A stretch of DNA of 63,930 nucleotides. It comes from Agrobacterium tumefaciens (GTDB lineage Bacteria > Pseudomonadota > Alphaproteobacteria > Rhizobiales > Rhizobiaceae). The stretch lies in assembly GCF_000834635.1 (NCBI RefSeq), contig NZ_JXQV01000025.1, forward strand, positions 1 to 63,930, in the 5' to 3' direction. Shown here in pieces: positions 35,346 through 46,553 of this stretch. The notes beneath the pieces are model-generated. The model was not told the origin of the DNA. It saw only the letters and a program-made list of their open reading frames with translations, and searched no databases. A program made the translations under genes and the position numbers. Numbering within the stretch: position 1 is the stretch's first letter; each line of letters begins with the position of its first letter.

Positions 35346-36917
35346 ATGGATAAAACAGTGACTGACCCCGGTAACGGCATAAAGCCGTCGGAATCGGGGG
35401 CGTCGGCGGTGGAAAAAGGGAATGCGAAGCGTTCCCGTCGTGGCAAAAGCAGGCGTAGCGGGAAACCCCGTGACGCTTCTGCTTTGGCGCAGCCTCATAT
35501 TGCCGATTCCCGCGCGGATTCCCCAAACAATGGCCAGGCGGAGCGTGACTCCGAACCTCGAAAGCGCAAGCGCCGCAGGCGTTCCCGCGGCCAAGGCGGC
35601 GGACAGCCATCTCAAACCGTGGAACACGGAGACACAGTTGGCGCTTCGGCAGGCGATGTTGCAAGCCCCGCCAAGCCGCAATCTCCGCATGAAAAGCGCA
35701 GGGCCCGGGGTGGCAAACACACACATCGTGGACCGCAGGGCAGGCCCTTGGTGCCCACCCATGCGCCCAAGCCCTCCGCACGTCAAAACGGTGGGGCATC
35801 TCCTTCCCATGCTCCGTCTACGGCAGATCATCAGGGGCGCTCGCACGGCCGGTCGCAAGGCCATTACCGGGATGCTGGGCATGACATCGGCGCCGACATG
35901 TATGCGGCGCTTGATCTCGGCACCAACAATTGCCGCTTGCTGATTGCGCAGCCGACCCGCCCCGGCCAGTTTCGTGTTGTCGATGCATTTTCCCGCATCG
36001 TTCGGCTCGGCGAAGGTCTGGTCTCGACGGGACGCCTCTCCGATGACGCGATGGACAGGGCTGTCGAGGCCTTGCGTGTCTGCGCCTCCAAGCTTTCGGG
36101 CCGACCTATCCGGCGCATGCGGCTGATCGCGACCGAGGCCTGCCGTGCTGCGGTGAACGGCGAACAGTTTCTTGAGCGCGTGACCCGCGAAACGGGGCTG
36201 ACGCTGGAGATCATCAGCCGCGAGACCGAGGCCCGCCTTGCCGTTTCAGGCTGCTCGTCGCTTGTCGGTCGTGAAGCGCGCTCTGTCGTGCTGTTCGATA
36301 TTGGTGGCGGCTCGTCCGAAATTGCCGTCATCAAGGTTGGCGAAAACCGTTCCAGCCGCTTGGCAAACCACATCACGCATTGGACCTCGCTGCCGGTGGG
36401 TGTTGTGACGCTGTCCGAGCGCCATGGCGGACGCGACGTGTCGCCAGAGGTTTTCGCGGCGATGGTGGCGGAAGTCGAAGGCTTGCTGAATGGGTTTGAC
36501 TGCCCGGCACCCGGCGAAGACATGCCGAATGATGACTTCCACCTGATCGGAACATCCGGAACGGTCACCACGCTGGCGGGCGTGCATCTTGACCTGCCGC
36601 GCTATGATCGTAGAAAAGTGGATGGGCTTTGGCTGTCTGACGATGAAGTGACGGCCATGCAGGATAAGTTGCTCGCCTGGGACTTTGCCGGACGCGCAGC
36701 CAATGCCTGCATTGGGCCTGACCGGGCTGATCTCGTTCTGGCAGGCTGTGCCATTCTCGAGGCCATCCGCAAACGTTGGCCGTCCCGGCGCATGCGTGTT
36801 GCCGATAGAGGGCTTCGCGAAGGAATTTTGACGGATATGATGGCAGACGATGGCGCATGGCGCCGCAACAAGATCCGCCGTGCGGCTACGCAGGGCAAAC
36901 CGGAACGGAAGGCTTGA
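35346..36917 (+). CDS. Ppx/GppA phosphatase family protein with long basic disordered N-terminus
   Basis: 523 aa. The catalytic ASKHA-type domain begins near residue 185 ([19 protein letters not shown]), with the second phosphate loop [14 protein letters not shown] and [14 protein letters not shown] further on. The family hydrolyses polyphosphate and/or pppGpp. The first 184 residues are Arg/Lys/Gly/Ser-rich with clusters such as [16 protein letters not shown], unlike E. coli Ppx or GppA, and suggest RNA or polyphosphate binding. ATG 35898 is an alternative start for the core alone, but the upstream frame is open and GC-rich. rlmE follows after 1 nt. Confidence 0.85.
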   Translation: MDKTVTDPGNGIKPSESGASAVEKGNAKRSRRGKSRRSGKPRDASALAQPHIADSRADSPNNGQAERDSEPRKRKRRRRSRGQGGGQPSQTVEHGDTVGASAGDVASPAKPQSPHEKRRARGGKHTHRGPQGRPLVPTHAPKPSARQNGGASPSHAPSTADHQGRSHGRSQGHYRDAGHDIGADMYAALDLGTNNCRLLIAQPTRPGQFRVVDAFSRIVRLGEGLVSTGRLSDDAMDRAVEALRVCASKLSGRPIRRMRLIATEACRAAVNGEQFLERVTRETGLTLEIISRETEARLAVSGCSSLVGREARSVVLFDIGGGSSEIAVIKVGENRSSRLANHITHWTSLPVGVVTLSERHGGRDVSPEVFAAMVAEVEGLLNGFDCPAPGEDMPNDDFHLIGTSGTVTTLAGVHLDLPRYDRRKVDGLWLSDDEVTAMQDKLLAWDFAGRAANACIGPDRADLVLAGCAILEAIRKRWPSRRMRVADRGLREGILTDMMADDGAWRRNKIRRAATQGKPERKA

Positions 36918-36918
36918 T

Positions 36919-37713
36919 ATGAGCAAAGCGCCCACGAGTACAACCCGTACCGGACGCAAGATTGGCCAGAAGGTGAAGAAGGCAAAGCTGAAGCCTTCTT
37001 CCCGCGCCTGGATCGAACGTCACATCAATGACCCCTATGTGCAGCGCGCGAAGCTCGAAGGCTACCGCGCCCGCGCGGCATTCAAGCTGCTGGAAATCAA
37101 CGACAAGCATCAGATTTTGAAAGATGCGCGCCGGATCATCGACCTTGGTGCCGCACCGGGAAGCTGGTCGCAGATTGCCGCCAAGGTCACGGACTCGACC
37201 GAGGACGATATCCGCGTTGCGGCCATCGATTTTCTAGAAATCGACCCCATTCCCGGCGTCAAGATCCTGCATCTCGACTTTCTGGATCCCAGTGCGCCCG
37301 ATCTGTTGATCGAGTCTGTGGGCGGAACGCCGGATCTGGTTCTGTCGGATATGGCAGCACCTACGACGGGCCACCAGAAGACAGACCATATACGCACGAT
37401 GCATCTGTGCGAAGTGGCCGCGGACTTTGCCGTGCAGGTTCTGGCCGAAGGCGGCCACTTCCTTGCCAAGACCTTCCAGGGCGGCACGGAGCGGGCACTG
37501 CTGGATATGCTCAAGAAGAACTTCAAGCAGGTCATTCACATCAAGCCCGCATCGTCGCGGTCTGAATCGGTGGAAATGTTCCTGTTGGCCAAGCACTTCA
37601 AGGGAAGAAAGCCCGGCGACCGCACGAGCCGGGAAGAGGATCTCGAGCGCAACACGCGTGAACTTGCGTTCGACCCACGCGAAGATGACTATGATGACAT
37701 GGATATGCGCTAA
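36919..37713 (+). CDS. rlmE: 23S rRNA 2'-O-ribose methyltransferase (RlmE/FtsJ)
   Basis: 264 aa from ATG 36919, 1 nt after the Ppx-like stop. The SAM motif [15 protein letters not shown] (about residues 73-87), LVLSDMAAP and the catalytic lysine block [10 protein letters not shown] fit the FtsJ K-D-K-E methyltransferases that modify U2552 of 23S rRNA. The basic N-terminus ([19 protein letters not shown]) and the acidic tail ([10 protein letters not shown]) are extra to the E. coli enzyme. Co-transcribed with the Ppx/GppA gene. Confidence 0.92.
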   Translation: MSKAPTSTTRTGRKIGQKVKKAKLKPSSRAWIERHINDPYVQRAKLEGYRARAAFKLLEINDKHQILKDARRIIDLGAAPGSWSQIAAKVTDSTEDDIRVAAIDFLEIDPIPGVKILHLDFLDPSAPDLLIESVGGTPDLVLSDMAAPTTGHQKTDHIRTMHLCEVAADFAVQVLAEGGHFLAKTFQGGTERALLDMLKKNFKQVIHIKPASSRSESVEMFLLAKHFKGRKPGDRTSREEDLERNTRELAFDPREDDYDDMDMR

Positions 37714-37729
37714 ACCCAGCGCATATCGT

Positions 37730-39151
37730 CTATTCCGCTGGCTGTGACGCCTTGTCCCGATGCCCTGAAACGGCAGAGCCAGCACTTCGGTCCATGGCAA
37801 ACAGCGGCACGATGGCAAGCAGCGAAACGACAGCCACGATTGTGAAGGCCGTGTGGAAATCCGCGAGCTGCAAGTGCTCGCCCGATAGATAGCTGCTGGC
37901 TTCCAGAATGGTGGCGGCAAAGGCCACTCCAAGCGCAAGGCTGATCTGCTGCAAGACCGATGACATCGACGTTGCCTGGCTTGCCTGCGCATCCTCTATA
38001 TCGGCATAGCCGAGCGCGTTGGTGCCGGTGAAGAAGAACGACCGGGCAAAGCCAGCGGTTACCAGGAAAATCATGATCAGCGGATAGGGCGTTAACGGCG
38101 TGAAGAACGCATTGGCGGCGGTGGTGAACGCACCGACAATGCCCGCCCCGATCAGGATCGTTCGAAAGCCCGTTGCTGCGAACACGCGCCGTGCCACGAA
38201 CTTGGTGGTGATGGCGCCGATGGCACCGGCAAAGGTAATCATGCCGGATTGAAACGGATTGAGCCCGAAGCCGATCTGCAGCATCAGCGGCATGAGGAAG
38301 GGTATGGCGCCCGTCGAAATGCGGAACAGGGTTCCGCTGACCGAAGCAGCTCGAAACGTGGCATTGCGGAAAATCTTGAAATCGAGGATCGGGGCGGGGT
38401 GAGACTTGGCATGCCGGACATACCAGAAGCCACAGATGAAACCAATGATCATCGTCGCAATGCCGACCGAAGGCGGAAGCGCGGGCAGGCTGACAACCGA
38501 GACACCGAAGACGACGCCCGATGCTGCAATGCCCGAGAGGATGAAGCCCTTGGTATCCATGGGCGGTGGATTGGTGGTTTCGATTTCAGGCAGATAGATC
38601 GTCGCGAGCCAGATGCCGATGACGCCAATCGGAACATTGATCAGAAAAATCCAGTGCCACGAGAAATAGGTGGTGATGAAACCGCCAATGGGTGGGCCGG
38701 TGAGCGGACCCACAAGGCCGGGGATGGTCAGCAGCGCCATGGCGGAGACGAGTTCGGAGCGTTTTGTGGTGCGCAGCAGAACCAGCCGACCAACCGGAGT
38801 CATCATCGCGCCACCCATGCCTTGCAGAAAGCGGGAAACGACGAATTCGATGACCGAGGACGACACTGCGCAACAGATCGAGCCGATGACGAAGATGGCA
38901 ATGGCGATGCGGAAGATTTTCTTCGCGCCAAATTTATCCGCCATCCAGCCGCTGATGGGAATGAAGATGGCGAGCGCGACCATGTAGGACGTCAGCGCCA
39001 GCTTGAGCGTGATCGGCCCGACATTGAGATCAGCGGCAATCGCGGGCAGGGATGTCGCGATGACTGTGGAATCCATCTGCTCCATGAAAAGAGCAACGGC
39101 GAGTATAAGCGGAATGACGCGATTCATGGGGTGATTGCGGGAAAACCGCAT
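37730..39151 (-). CDS. MFS drug/efflux transporter, 14-TM DHA2 (EmrB/QacA) type
   Basis: 473 aa, hydrophobic throughout. Early motif LFMEQMDSTVIATSLPAIAA and motif A GWMADKFGAKKIF, then RFLQGMGGAMMTPVGRLVLLR (motif B) and PLTGPPIGGFITTY (motif C, antiporter signature), define a proton-driven exporter. Substrate unknown. It is convergent with rlmE (16 bp apart) and divergent from the metallo-hydrolase gene at 39322. ATG 39127 is an alternative start. Confidence 0.88.
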   Translation of the reverse strand: MRFSRNHPMNRVIPLILAVALFMEQMDSTVIATSLPAIAADLNVGPITLKLALTSYMVALAIFIPISGWMADKFGAKKIFRIAIAIFVIGSICCAVSSSVIEFVVSRFLQGMGGAMMTPVGRLVLLRTTKRSELVSAMALLTIPGLVGPLTGPPIGGFITTYFSWHWIFLINVPIGVIGIWLATIYLPEIETTNPPPMDTKGFILSGIAASGVVFGVSVVSLPALPPSVGIATMIIGFICGFWYVRHAKSHPAPILDFKIFRNATFRAASVSGTLFRISTGAIPFLMPLMLQIGFGLNPFQSGMITFAGAIGAITTKFVARRVFAATGFRTILIGAGIVGAFTTAANAFFTPLTPYPLIMIFLVTAGFARSFFFTGTNALGYADIEDAQASQATSMSSVLQQISLALGVAFAATILEASSYLSGEHLQLADFHTAFTIVAVVSLLAIVPLFAMDRSAGSAVSGHRDKASQPAE

Positions 39152-39321
39152 CCTGATAGGGTCGTTGCCTGTTACCTACGCCTGCGCGCAGGATTTGCCA
39201 ACTAAACATTCCTTCATTCGGAAATTCCATCACGTCTGTGTGAGACGGATCTTTCTACTCAATCCTGACGTTTAGCAATGTTAAAGCTATCGCGCTGAGG
39301 CGAATATATCTGGAGGATTTC

Positions 39322-40323
39322 ATGAGAAATTTATTGACGATGAACAGACGCAACCTATTTGCCACCGCAGGACTCGGCGTACTCGCTGCTCCCTTCGTTC
39401 TGCGTGGCACTGCCTTTGCGCAGGCAAACCAACCGCAAACGTCCATGAAGGTCGATCACGCCATGCCACCTGAAACAAATCGCTTCAAACTTGGAAATTT
39501 CGAAGTTCTCGTCGTGAAAGACGGAGCAAGACCATCCGGCAAGCCCGGTGAGACCTTTGGCACCAACCAGAGCGCCGAAACCGTCGGTGCACTGCTGCAG
39601 GAAAACTTCCTGCCCACGGACCAGTTCGTCAACAGCTTCTCACCTGCGCTCATCAATACCGGTTCCGACCTCGTTCTGTTCGACACCGGGTTTGGTGAGA
39701 GCGGTCGTGGCGCAGGCAATGGCCGCTTGATGGAGGGCCTCGCTGCCGCAGGCTTCAAGCCGGAAGACGTGACTGTCGTAGTGCTGACCCATATGCATGG
39801 TGACCACATTGGCGGCCTTATGGAAAAGGGTGCTCCTGCATTCCCGAACGCCAGATATGTCATGGGCCAGGCCGAGTACGACTTCTGGACCGACACCAAG
39901 CGCGTGGGATCACCGGCAGAAGGCGGCCATAAGGCGGTGCTCGCCAACGTCAAGCCGCTTGCGGAAAAGGCCACCTTCATCGGTGATGGCGCAACGGTCG
40001 TATCCGGCATCACCAGTGCCGCTGCATTTGGGCATTCGCCCGGCCATATGATCTTCCACGTCGAGTCGGAAGGAAAGCACCTCGTCTTGACGGCGGATAC
40101 GGCCAACCACTTCGTTCTGTCGCTTCAGCGGCCAGAATGGGAAGTGCGCTTCGACATGGACAAAGCAGCCGCTGCCGCCAGCCGCAAGAAGGTGTTCGAC
40201 ATGATCGCGACCGACCGGTTGCCGTTCCTTGGCTACCACATGCCGTTCCCTTCCGTGGGTTATGCAGAGCGCCAGGATGTCGGCTATCGCTTCGTTCCGA
40301 AGTCCTACCAGTTCGACATCTGA
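39322..40323 (+). CDS. Exported metallo-beta-lactamase-fold hydrolase (Tat signal)
   Basis: 333 aa. The N-terminus has a twin-arginine signal (NRRNLFATAGLGVLAAPFVL, cleavage near AFAQA). The zinc motif HMHGDH spans residues 157-162, with further ligands expected in GHSPGH and TADTANH. A probable periplasmic hydrolase of lactone or beta-lactam-like substrates; it resembles AiiB/AttM-type lactonases in motif only, so no quorum-quenching role is claimed. ATG 39340 is a second possible start. A strong terminator follows the stop codon. Confidence 0.85.
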   Translation: MRNLLTMNRRNLFATAGLGVLAAPFVLRGTAFAQANQPQTSMKVDHAMPPETNRFKLGNFEVLVVKDGARPSGKPGETFGTNQSAETVGALLQENFLPTDQFVNSFSPALINTGSDLVLFDTGFGESGRGAGNGRLMEGLAAAGFKPEDVTVVVLTHMHGDHIGGLMEKGAPAFPNARYVMGQAEYDFWTDTKRVGSPAEGGHKAVLANVKPLAEKATFIGDGATVVSGITSAAAFGHSPGHMIFHVESEGKHLVLTADTANHFVLSLQRPEWEVRFDMDKAAAAASRKKVFDMIATDRLPFLGYHMPFPSVGYAERQDVGYRFVPKSYQFDI

Positions 40324-40337
40324 TACCTGCTGCATAG

Positions 40338-42005
<1,668 letters not shown>

Positions 42006-42020
42006 TCCGTCTCACAATGC

Positions 42021-42058
42021 ACGCTCTCCGAACTCACATCGTTCGGGGAGCGTTTTTC
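42021..42058 (+). terminator. Rho-independent terminator after guaB
   Basis: Arms ACGCTCTCCGAAC (42021-42033) and GTTCGGGGAGCGT (42041-42053), 13 bp with one U-G, 7-nt loop, then a T-run. Confidence 0.92.
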
Positions 42059-42077
42059 TATAAAAGGAAGCCCGACA

Positions 42078-42497
42078 ATGTCACCAACGACTGCCATGTT
42101 CTGGCCCATGATCGCGCATGCGGTTCTGGTCTTCGGTCTTTATGTGCTTCTTTTTACTCGTAGAAAAAAATATACATTCTCCAACAAGGAATCTTTCAAG
42201 CGCTTTCGGGATGCTGGTGAAGAGGCGGATCAAAGCCGGGTGGTGAACAAGAACCTCGCCAACCAGTTCGAACTGCCGATGCTGTTTCATGCGGCGTGTC
42301 TTTTGCTTTACATCACCGATGCAGACAACATCGCAACCATTATCCTCGCCTGGATTTTTATCGCTGCCCGTTACGTTCATTCCTATGTGCACGTAACAAG
42401 CAATCGCCTGCGTTACCGCGCACCGGCCTTTGCCATCAGTTTTCTCGCGTTGATCCTCATGTGGGGCTGGCTCGGCATCTGGCTTGCGCTGGAATAG
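42078..42497 (+). CDS. MAPEG-family membrane protein
   Basis: 139 aa with four predicted helices. VNKNLANQFELPMLFHAACLLLY and RYVHSYVHVTSNRLRYR match the conserved glutathione-binding region of MAPEG proteins (membrane-associated proteins in eicosanoid and glutathione metabolism). Bacterial members are usually glutathione transferases or of unknown use; gshA lies 3 kb away. AAAGGAAG lies about 10 nt before the ATG. Confidence 0.85.
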   Translation: MSPTTAMFWPMIAHAVLVFGLYVLLFTRRKKYTFSNKESFKRFRDAGEEADQSRVVNKNLANQFELPMLFHAACLLLYITDADNIATIILAWIFIAARYVHSYVHVTSNRLRYRAPAFAISFLALILMWGWLGIWLALE

Positions 42498-42618
42498 GCT
42501 TGAGACTCCTGCCTCGCAGATCGCGAAAAGTTGTTTTTCTGACCGCCCTGAGACTGCATCATTCGTCGCGTATTTTCGTTAAGTGTCATGCTCCAGCAAA
42601 GCTAGATTGGAGCATACG

Positions 42619-43497
42619 ATGACCGATGGCCCGAAGATTTCGCAGGCGATGATCGATGCATACGACGAGTACACGCATCTCAGCCTCGACCGACGCAAGT
42701 TCATGGAAAAGCTGACGCTTCTAGCAGGCTCTGGTGCAGCCGCCGCAGCCATCGCGCCCATGCTGGCCGCCTCAGGCGCTCAGGCTGCCATGATCGCTGA
42801 GACAGACGACCGCATCGTAGCCGAAGATGTTACCTATCCCGGTGCTGATGGCGAGATGAAGGGCTATCTGGTCACGCCGAAAGATGTCTCTAAGCCACTC
42901 GGCTCGGTCATCGTCATTCACGAAAACCGGGGGCTGAATGCCCATATCCGCGATGTTGCCCGCCGCATGGCGCTAGAAGGGTTTGTTGCTCTCTCGCCAG
43001 ACTTTCTGTCATCGCAGGGCGGAACGCCTGCGGATGAGGAAAAGGCGCGGGCAATGTTTTCGGGCATGGATATGAACGCGACGGTCGCCAATGCAGAAGC
43101 GACCCGGCTGTGGCTGACGAAGCGCACAGGCTCCAACGGCAAAACGGGCGCCATGGGCTTTTGCTGGGGCGGTGGCCTCGTCAACCGCCTCGCCACGAAA
43201 TCACAGGGTTTGAATGCAGGCGTTGCCTATTATGGTTCGCAGCCACCGGTGGAAGACGTGCCCGCTATCACCGCACCGCTGCTTTTGCACTATGCGGGGA
43301 TGGATGAGCGGATCAATGCCGGGATTGACGCTTACCGCAAGGCGCTGGAAGCCAATGGCAAGACGTTCGAGATCTTTGTCTATGACGGCGTGAACCACGC
43401 CTTCAACAACGATACCTCGTCCGCCCGCTACGACAAGGCGGCAGCCGATCTTGCCTGGAGCCGGACGGTCGCGTTTTTCACCAAGACGCTGGCCTGA
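42619..43497 (+). CDS. Dienelactone hydrolase family protein
   Basis: 292 aa from ATG 42619 (TTGGAG 9 nt upstream). An N-terminal segment with LDRRKFMEKLTLLAGSGAAA looks like a twin-arginine signal with an unusually long lead. The alpha/beta-hydrolase core has the nucleophile Cys182 in GFCWGGG and the histidine in DGVNHAF; the acidic residue is probably Asp in YAGMDERI. A Cys nucleophile is standard for DLH. Natural substrate unknown; no catechol pathway genes are nearby. Confidence 0.88.
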   Translation: MTDGPKISQAMIDAYDEYTHLSLDRRKFMEKLTLLAGSGAAAAAIAPMLAASGAQAAMIAETDDRIVAEDVTYPGADGEMKGYLVTPKDVSKPLGSVIVIHENRGLNAHIRDVARRMALEGFVALSPDFLSSQGGTPADEEKARAMFSGMDMNATVANAEATRLWLTKRTGSNGKTGAMGFCWGGGLVNRLATKSQGLNAGVAYYGSQPPVEDVPAITAPLLLHYAGMDERINAGIDAYRKALEANGKTFEIFVYDGVNHAFNNDTSSARYDKAAADLAWSRTVAFFTKTLA

Positions 43498-43518
43498 TTA
43501 AAGTGTTGGCCGGTGACG

Positions 43519-44472
43519 CTACCAGCCGGGCATGAGTTGGGCGGTGCGCAGGCGTGGCGTAGCGCGGCCAAAGGCCTTGCCATCACTGTCCAGATCCTCA
43601 GCGGCGCTGGCTGGCGAGATGTTGTCCAGGCAGGCCGTAATGTGATCTGTGATGGCATTGATGAGGGAAGGCGAAAGGCCAGGGCGCTTCATCAGGCCGA
43701 TTTGAACGGGTGGTAGTGGCGGGAAGCCATCTGCTGCCGTCAGCACCTTCATGCCGGTTCTAAGCGTGGATTCCGGCAGCACCGAAACGGCCATGCCCGC
43801 AAGCACGGCTGACGCTATGACGGTGGATGACCAGCTGGTAAACAGCACCTGATAATCACGACCATCGGCATCCAGTGCCGAAGCAGCCAATTGCCGCCAA
43901 TGGCAATCGCGGCGTCCTACCGCAAGCGGCACAGGCACGTCATCACGCAGAGGGTGGTTGGCGGACGCGACCCAGCACAACGGCTCGGTGCGCACAATAT
44001 CAGATGTGCGGGCGCGGGGGTTATGGGTCACCAGCGCGATATCCAATTCACCACGCGCCATCTTTTCCGCAAGGCTGACCGATGGCTCGCAGACAATATA
44101 AAGCTCGACATTGGGATGCGTCTTGGCAAAGCGACCGATAATTTCCGGCATATAACGGTCTGCATAGTCGTCCGGTGTGCCGATGCGCAGCGTGCCTTCG
44201 AGACGGTTGTCGTCAAAGGCAGCGACGGCCTCGTTGTTGAGGCGGATGATACGGCGGGCATAATGCATCAGCTTTTCACCCTCTGCCGTCAGCCGGTTGC
44301 CGCGTCCATCCTTGGCGAAAAGCTGCTTGCCAAGCCGCTCCTCAAGCCGCCGCATCTGCATCGAGACCGCTGACTGAGTTTTGAAAACCCGGTCTGCCGC
44401 TTTGGTGAAGCTGCCCGCGTCGATGATGGCGATGAATGTGTGCAGCTGGTCAATATCGAGGGGTGCGGACAT
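43519..44472 (-). CDS. LysR-family transcriptional regulator (LrhA/HexA-like)
   Basis: About 317 aa from ATG 44472. The helix-turn-helix occupies residues 5-60 (FTKAADRVFKTQSAVSMQMR), followed by the effector domain starting GTLRIGTPDDYADRYMPEII, a pattern close to the LrhA/HexA group. ATG 44517, 15 codons upstream, is an alternative. It is divergent from the DUF1127 gene, its most likely target beside itself. The inducer is unknown. Confidence 0.88.
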   Translation of the reverse strand: MSAPLDIDQLHTFIAIIDAGSFTKAADRVFKTQSAVSMQMRRLEERLGKQLFAKDGRGNRLTAEGEKLMHYARRIIRLNNEAVAAFDDNRLEGTLRIGTPDDYADRYMPEIIGRFAKTHPNVELYIVCEPSVSLAEKMARGELDIALVTHNPRARTSDIVRTEPLCWVASANHPLRDDVPVPLAVGRRDCHWRQLAASALDADGRDYQVLFTSWSSTVIASAVLAGMAVSVLPESTLRTGMKVLTAADGFPPLPPVQIGLMKRPGLSPSLINAITDHITACLDNISPASAAEDLDSDGKAFGRATPRLRTAQLMPGW

Positions 44473-44662
44473 CGCGTGCCATCCATAAGAATGATTGATG
44501 TCTGACATTAGAAACATTCGTTGGACTGATCAATAGTCTTGCGACATTTTGACGCCAGAAACATCAATCAACCAAATGGTCATCCAAGGATGATCGAACC
44601 GGCGGCCTCCACACATGGGTGTGCAGGCTTTGTCTCATCGTGCCTGAATGAAGGATAGTGTT

Positions 44663-44944
44663 ATGCGCACGGCAGTACGGAAGATGGAACTGGGCTTATT
44701 CGCACCACGGGCCGCGACCCTTGAAGTGGTCGTCGCCAGCGTAGCCAAAGGATTCCGCACGTTTCTGCGCCGCATTTCCAACCGCATCGCCGCTAATAGG
44801 CTCAATGAGATGGATGACCATCAACTGGCCGATATTGGGCTGACGCGCAATGATTTGAAAAACGCATTCGACGCGGGCCTTACTTCGGACCCCACCACGC
44901 GGCTGGCGCATTGCGCCAGAACGGCGGCCGCAAAGGCCCTTTAG
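44663..44944 (+). CDS. DUF1127 small protein
   Basis: 93 aa from ATG 44663 (AAGGATAG 8 nt upstream; ATG 44648 is less likely). The C-terminal half NRLNEMDDHQLADIGLTRND is the DUF1127 motif (arginine-rich small proteins frequent in Rhizobiales, linked in A. tumefaciens to phosphate and sRNA turnover). The N-terminal 40 residues are specific to this longer subclass. Divergent from a LysR gene. A very strong terminator lies 50 bp downstream. Confidence 0.88.
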   Translation: MRTAVRKMELGLFAPRAATLEVVVASVAKGFRTFLRRISNRIAANRLNEMDDHQLADIGLTRNDLKNAFDAGLTSDPTTRLAHCARTAAAKAL

Positions 44945-44995
44945 CAGCGGCCTTTACAGTTTCCCCGCAGGGTGATTGCCAATAACCCTGCCTTT

Positions 44996-45032
44996 GCCCG
45001 GTGTCTGCGCTTGCGCTGCACCGGGCTTTTTT
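44996..45032 (+). terminator. Rho-independent terminator
   Basis: Arms GCCCGGTG (44996-45003) and CACCGGGC (45019-45026), 15-nt loop with internal GCGC pairing, then six T. Two further GC hairpins (AAAGGCC/GGCCTTT at 44932-44955 and GCAGGG/CCCTGC at 44967-44991) precede it. Confidence 0.85.
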
Positions 45033-45043
45033 GTGCGTCTATC

Positions 45044-46417
45044 TTAGTATTGATACTCGTCAAAGACCGGCAGGACTGACTGGTTCCAGCGACCATTATA
45101 GGCTACCAGCAGGTCCTCGGCCAGAGTTGCCTTCTTGGCCAGAACCTCATCCAGTGGGTTGAGGAAGACGCTTTCATCCTGCCCTTCGTCGTTCAGACGC
45201 TTGCGGTTGCGCAGTCCGTCGCGGGAGATCGACACGGTTTCGCGCGCCACATCCATCACGGAGCGACCAGCAACAGTGGCTTTGAGGCCTTGGACCGGCA
45301 CCGTGTCGCGCATGGCAACAACGTCTTCAACTGTCCAGTCCGCCGTCAGTTCATCAGCAGCGGTAAGTGCGCTGTCATCATAGAGGAGGCCGACCCAATA
45401 GGCAGGCAGCGCACAGATACGACGCCATGGGCCACCGTCTGCACCGCGCATTTCCAGGAAGCGCTTCAGGCGCACATCCGGGAACAGGGTCGAGAGGTGG
45501 TTGGTCCAGTCACCCAGGTTCGGTTCCCACTCGGCAATCTGGCCCTTCAACGCGCCGTTCATGAACTGGCGGAAGGTCATGTCGGTACAGTCACGGTATT
45601 TGCCATCACGCACGATGAAATACATCGGCACATCCAGCGCCCATTCAACATAATGATGGAAGCCAAAATCAGGCTGGAAGGCGAATGGCAGCACGCCGGA
45701 GCGGCCATTATCGGTATCGCGCCAGATATCGCCGCGCCAGGACAGCAGACCGTTGGGCTTGCCTTCGGTAAACGGAGAGGAGGCGAACAGCGCCGTTGCA
45801 AGCGATTGCAGCTTCATGGAAACGCGCATCTTGCGGCGCATATCTTCTTCCGAAGAGAAGTCGAGGTTAACCTGGATGGTACAGGTGCGGTACATCATAT
45901 CTAGGCCGTGGCTGCCGACCTTGGGCATATAGCGCGTCATGATCGCATAGCGGGATTTCGGCATTTGCGGCGTTTCGTCATAGGTCCAGAGCGGGCTGCC
46001 GCCTATCCCAAGAAAGCGAATGCCCATAGGCTCGGCAATCTCGCGCAACATCGCCAGATGCCGGTTGGATTCCTTGCAGGTCTCATGCAGGGTTTCGAGC
46101 GGCGCGCCTGAAAGTTCGAACTGTCCACCCGGCTCGATGGAAATGGCACCCATACCGCTCTGCTCGCTCAGGCCAATGATGTTGCCTTCGTCGATGATGG
46201 GTTCCCAGCCGAGCTTTTCCTGCATGCCTTTCAGAAGCGCTGAAATGCTGGCGTCGCCAAAATAGGGAACAGGCTTGTTGCCATCGCGGAAGAAGGCAAA
46301 CTTCTCATGCTCGGTGCCGATGCGGAATTTCTCAACCGGCTTGCAGCCTTGCGCCAGATAATCGATCAATTCCTGTGTCGAGGAAATGGGGGTCTGGTCG
46401 GTCGTGTCGCGGGCCAT
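45044..46417 (-). CDS. gshA: Glutamate-cysteine ligase, plant/alphaproteobacterial type
   Basis: 457 aa from ATG 46417 (AAGGTAAT upstream). GTEHEKFAF near the N-terminus, IEPGGQFELSGAP and MYRTCTIQVNLDFSSE are typical of the GCS2 family shared by plants and alphaproteobacteria, not of E. coli GshA. It joins glutamate and cysteine with ATP, the first glutathione step. A longer frame to 46504 lacks a good start. Upstream, rsmE is on the same strand with a 136-bp gap. Confidence 0.92.
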   Translation of the reverse strand: MARDTTDQTPISSTQELIDYLAQGCKPVEKFRIGTEHEKFAFFRDGNKPVPYFGDASISALLKGMQEKLGWEPIIDEGNIIGLSEQSGMGAISIEPGGQFELSGAPLETLHETCKESNRHLAMLREIAEPMGIRFLGIGGSPLWTYDETPQMPKSRYAIMTRYMPKVGSHGLDMMYRTCTIQVNLDFSSEEDMRRKMRVSMKLQSLATALFASSPFTEGKPNGLLSWRGDIWRDTDNGRSGVLPFAFQPDFGFHHYVEWALDVPMYFIVRDGKYRDCTDMTFRQFMNGALKGQIAEWEPNLGDWTNHLSTLFPDVRLKRFLEMRGADGGPWRRICALPAYWVGLLYDDSALTAADELTADWTVEDVVAMRDTVPVQGLKATVAGRSVMDVARETVSISRDGLRNRKRLNDEGQDESVFLNPLDEVLAKKATLAEDLLVAYNGRWNQSVLPVFDEYQY

Positions 46418-46553
46418 GAAATTACCTTGTGGTCGATGTTGCCAATCTGGCTTTAATTCGCTGATAGGGTGCTGCACCGTGGCGCGCAAATGAATTTCTT
46501 TCAAGCATGGATTTACGGCTTATGTTGTGCGCCGTGACCAGCCTGACAAGTCG

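Noticed and set aside
39322..40323. Quorum-quenching lactonase (AiiB/AttM)
   Set aside because: Only the general HxHxDH fold motif is shared; the Tat signal and lack of context do not support a specific lactonase call.
44932..44991. Two GC hairpins as separate terminators after the DUF1127 gene
   Set aside because: Neither has a T-run; the third hairpin at 44996-45032 is the convincing terminator.
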